Origin: Providencia rettgeri | GTDB lineage: Bacteria; Pseudomonadota; Gammaproteobacteria; Enterobacterales; Enterobacteriaceae | Assembly (NCBI GenBank): GCA_900455085.1 | Contig: UGTZ01000001.1 | Coordinates: 1,642,501-1,706,500 of the forward strand | Direction of reading: 5' to 3' | Length of the DNA stretch: 64,000 bases | In this document: positions 63,112 to 64,000 of the stretch, one piece after another | Layout of the letters: the number at the start of each line of letters is the position of its first letter | Numbering within the stretch: the first letter of the stretch is position 1 | Notes under the pieces: generated by a model | Databases searched by the model: none | What the model saw: only the letters and a program-made list of their open reading frames with translations | What the model was told of the DNA's origin: nothing | Translations under genes and position numbers: made by a program

Positions 63112-64000
63112 ATGTCTCATTCTCAAAGTGGTATTTTGAAAGAACATAGCCGTTTTGGTATTTTTATTGAAGCGCAAGTGCAAGAGGGATCTCTGGATGA
63201 AATTAAGTCTGGATGTAAAAGCTTTGTCGAGGCTTTAACTAAATTACAAGCCCAATACCCAGATGACCGCCTCGGCGCGGTTATCGCGTTTGGCTCTGAC
63301 ATCTGGAAACAGCTCGGTAAGGCAAATAGTGCCCCTGAATTGAAACCATTTCGCACGCTAGGTAAAGGACTCGCTCCAGCCACTCAACGGGATATGTTTA
63401 TTCATATTCAATCACTGCGCCACGATATTAACTTTTCATTAGCACAGGCGGCTTTAAAAGCATTTGGTAAATCTGTCTCTGTGGTTGAAGAAATTCATGG
63501 TTTCCGTTGGGTAGATGATAGAGATTTAAGTGGTTTTATTGATGGAACCGAAAATCCGCAAGGGGAAGAAATTGCGGAGGTCACATTAATCGAAGACGGT
63601 GAAGATAAAGGCGGAAGCTATGTTTTAGTCCAACGCTATGAACACGATTTAAGAAAATGGGATCGTTTTTCGGAACATGAACAAGAAAAAATGATTGGTC
63701 GGACGAAAAAAGACAGTATTGAGCTGGACGAAGATGCTCGTAATGTTACCTCTCATGTTTCCCGTGTGGTTATTGAAGAAGAAGGTGAAGAGCTTGAAGT
63801 CATGCGTCACAGCTTGCCATATGGAACAGCAAGCGGTAAGCACGGCTTATTCTTTGTGGCTTATTGTGCAAGATTACACAATATCGAACAGCAATTATTA
63901 AGTATGTTTGGTGAAAAAGACGGCAAATACGATGATTTGTTGCGAATGACGAAAGCGGTATCGGGCAGTTATTACTATGCTCCGTCGATTGAGACATTGA
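63112..64000 (+). CDS. yfeX: Dye-decolourising peroxidase YfeX, cut by the right window edge
   Basis: The visible 296 codons lack only the last few residues of the family length (E. coli YfeX is 299). The distal Asp144 in GFIDGTENP, proximal haem His215 in TSHVSR, and the heme-side stretch LPYGTASGKHGLFFVAYCARL are present. Dyp peroxidases oxidise phenols and possibly porphyrinogen; a haem role fits the nearby hemF. Ribosome site ACGAGG precedes the ATG. Confidence 0.95.
   Translation, partial: MSHSQSGILKEHSRFGIFIEAQVQEGSLDEIKSGCKSFVEALTKLQAQYPDDRLGAVIAFGSDIWKQLGKANSAPELKPFRTLGKGLAPATQRDMFIHIQSLRHDINFSLAQAALKAFGKSVSVVEEIHGFRWVDDRDLSGFIDGTENPQGEEIAEVTLIEDGEDKGGSYVLVQRYEHDLRKWDRFSEHEQEKMIGRTKKDSIELDEDARNVTSHVSRVVIEEEGEELEVMRHSLPYGTASGKHGLFFVAYCARLHNIEQQLLSMFGEKDGKYDDLLRMTKAVSGSYYYAPSIETL

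Noticed and set aside
1..64000. CRISPR array, prophage, toxin-antitoxin, restriction or other defence genes
   Set aside because: No spaced direct repeats, integrase, phage structural genes or defence domains were recognised anywhere in the window.

Overview
The window is one continuous chromosomal segment from a low-GC member of the Enterobacterales. The protein sequences, the ERIC elements and the gene order glmY-glrK-qseG-glrR ... glnB-hmp-glyA ... suhB-trmJ-isc-pepB ... ndk-rlmN-rodZ-ispG-hisS-yfgM-bamB-der all match the E. coli/Yersinia backbone. The AT-rich composition and the accessory content suggest Providencia or another Morganellaceae. That is an inference; there is no rRNA or other taxonomic marker in the window. 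No tRNA, rRNA, CRISPR array, prophage or IS transposase was seen.

Layout. (1) 1-7.05 kb, minus strand: a six-gene set uhpA-uhpB-uhpC-afuA-afuB-afuC, in which a UhpABC-type sugar-phosphate sensing system is joined to an AfuABC ABC importer; the ATPase gene runs off the left edge. (2) 7.05-8.15 kb: a long regulatory region holding the GlmY small RNA with a sigma-54 promoter and two GlrR-type sites, an ERIC element, and a second sigma-54 promoter facing glrK. (3) 8.15-18.15 kb: glrK-qseG-glrR, a glutamine-dependent NAD synthetase, glnB, divergent hmp and glyA with NsrR and PurR boxes, and hcaT. (4) 18.2-31.0 kb: an AT-rich accessory block between hcaT and suhB. It contains a chaperone-usher fimbrial operon with two chaperone genes, and an L-galactonate module (TRAP transporter, UxaB, GntR regulator, LgoD) whose TRAP large permease gene carries a one-base frameshift.

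(5) 31.1-41.0 kb: suhB, trmJ, the iron-sulfur assembly operon iscRSUA-hscBA-fdx-iscX, pepB and a short sseB. The isc operon has two unusual spacers: a 200-base iscU-iscA gap with a terminator-like hairpin, and a tandem ERIC pair between fdx and iscX. (6) 41.3-59.3 kb: housekeeping backbone with the yfhM-pbpC bacterial alpha-2-macroglobulin/penicillin-binding protein pair, ndk, rlmN, rodZ, ispG, hisS, yfgM, bamB, der and rluF. (7) 59.4-64 kb: a protealysin-like M4 metalloprotease, hemF, ypeA, yfeY and the start of yfeX, cut by the right edge.

Regulatory logic visible in the sequence: sugar-phosphate sensing probably controls its own importer; GlrKR controls GlmY through sigma-54; NsrR controls hmp; PurR controls glyA; IscR represses isc through two adjacent boxes; and a GntR regulator probably controls L-galactonate import and conversion to tagaturonate and altronate. 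No clearly undescribed defence or mobile system was found. The most notable items are the isc operon interruption, the second sigma-54 promoter, the TRAP-linked L-galactonate module with its frameshift, the sensor-transporter operon, and small repeat structures.
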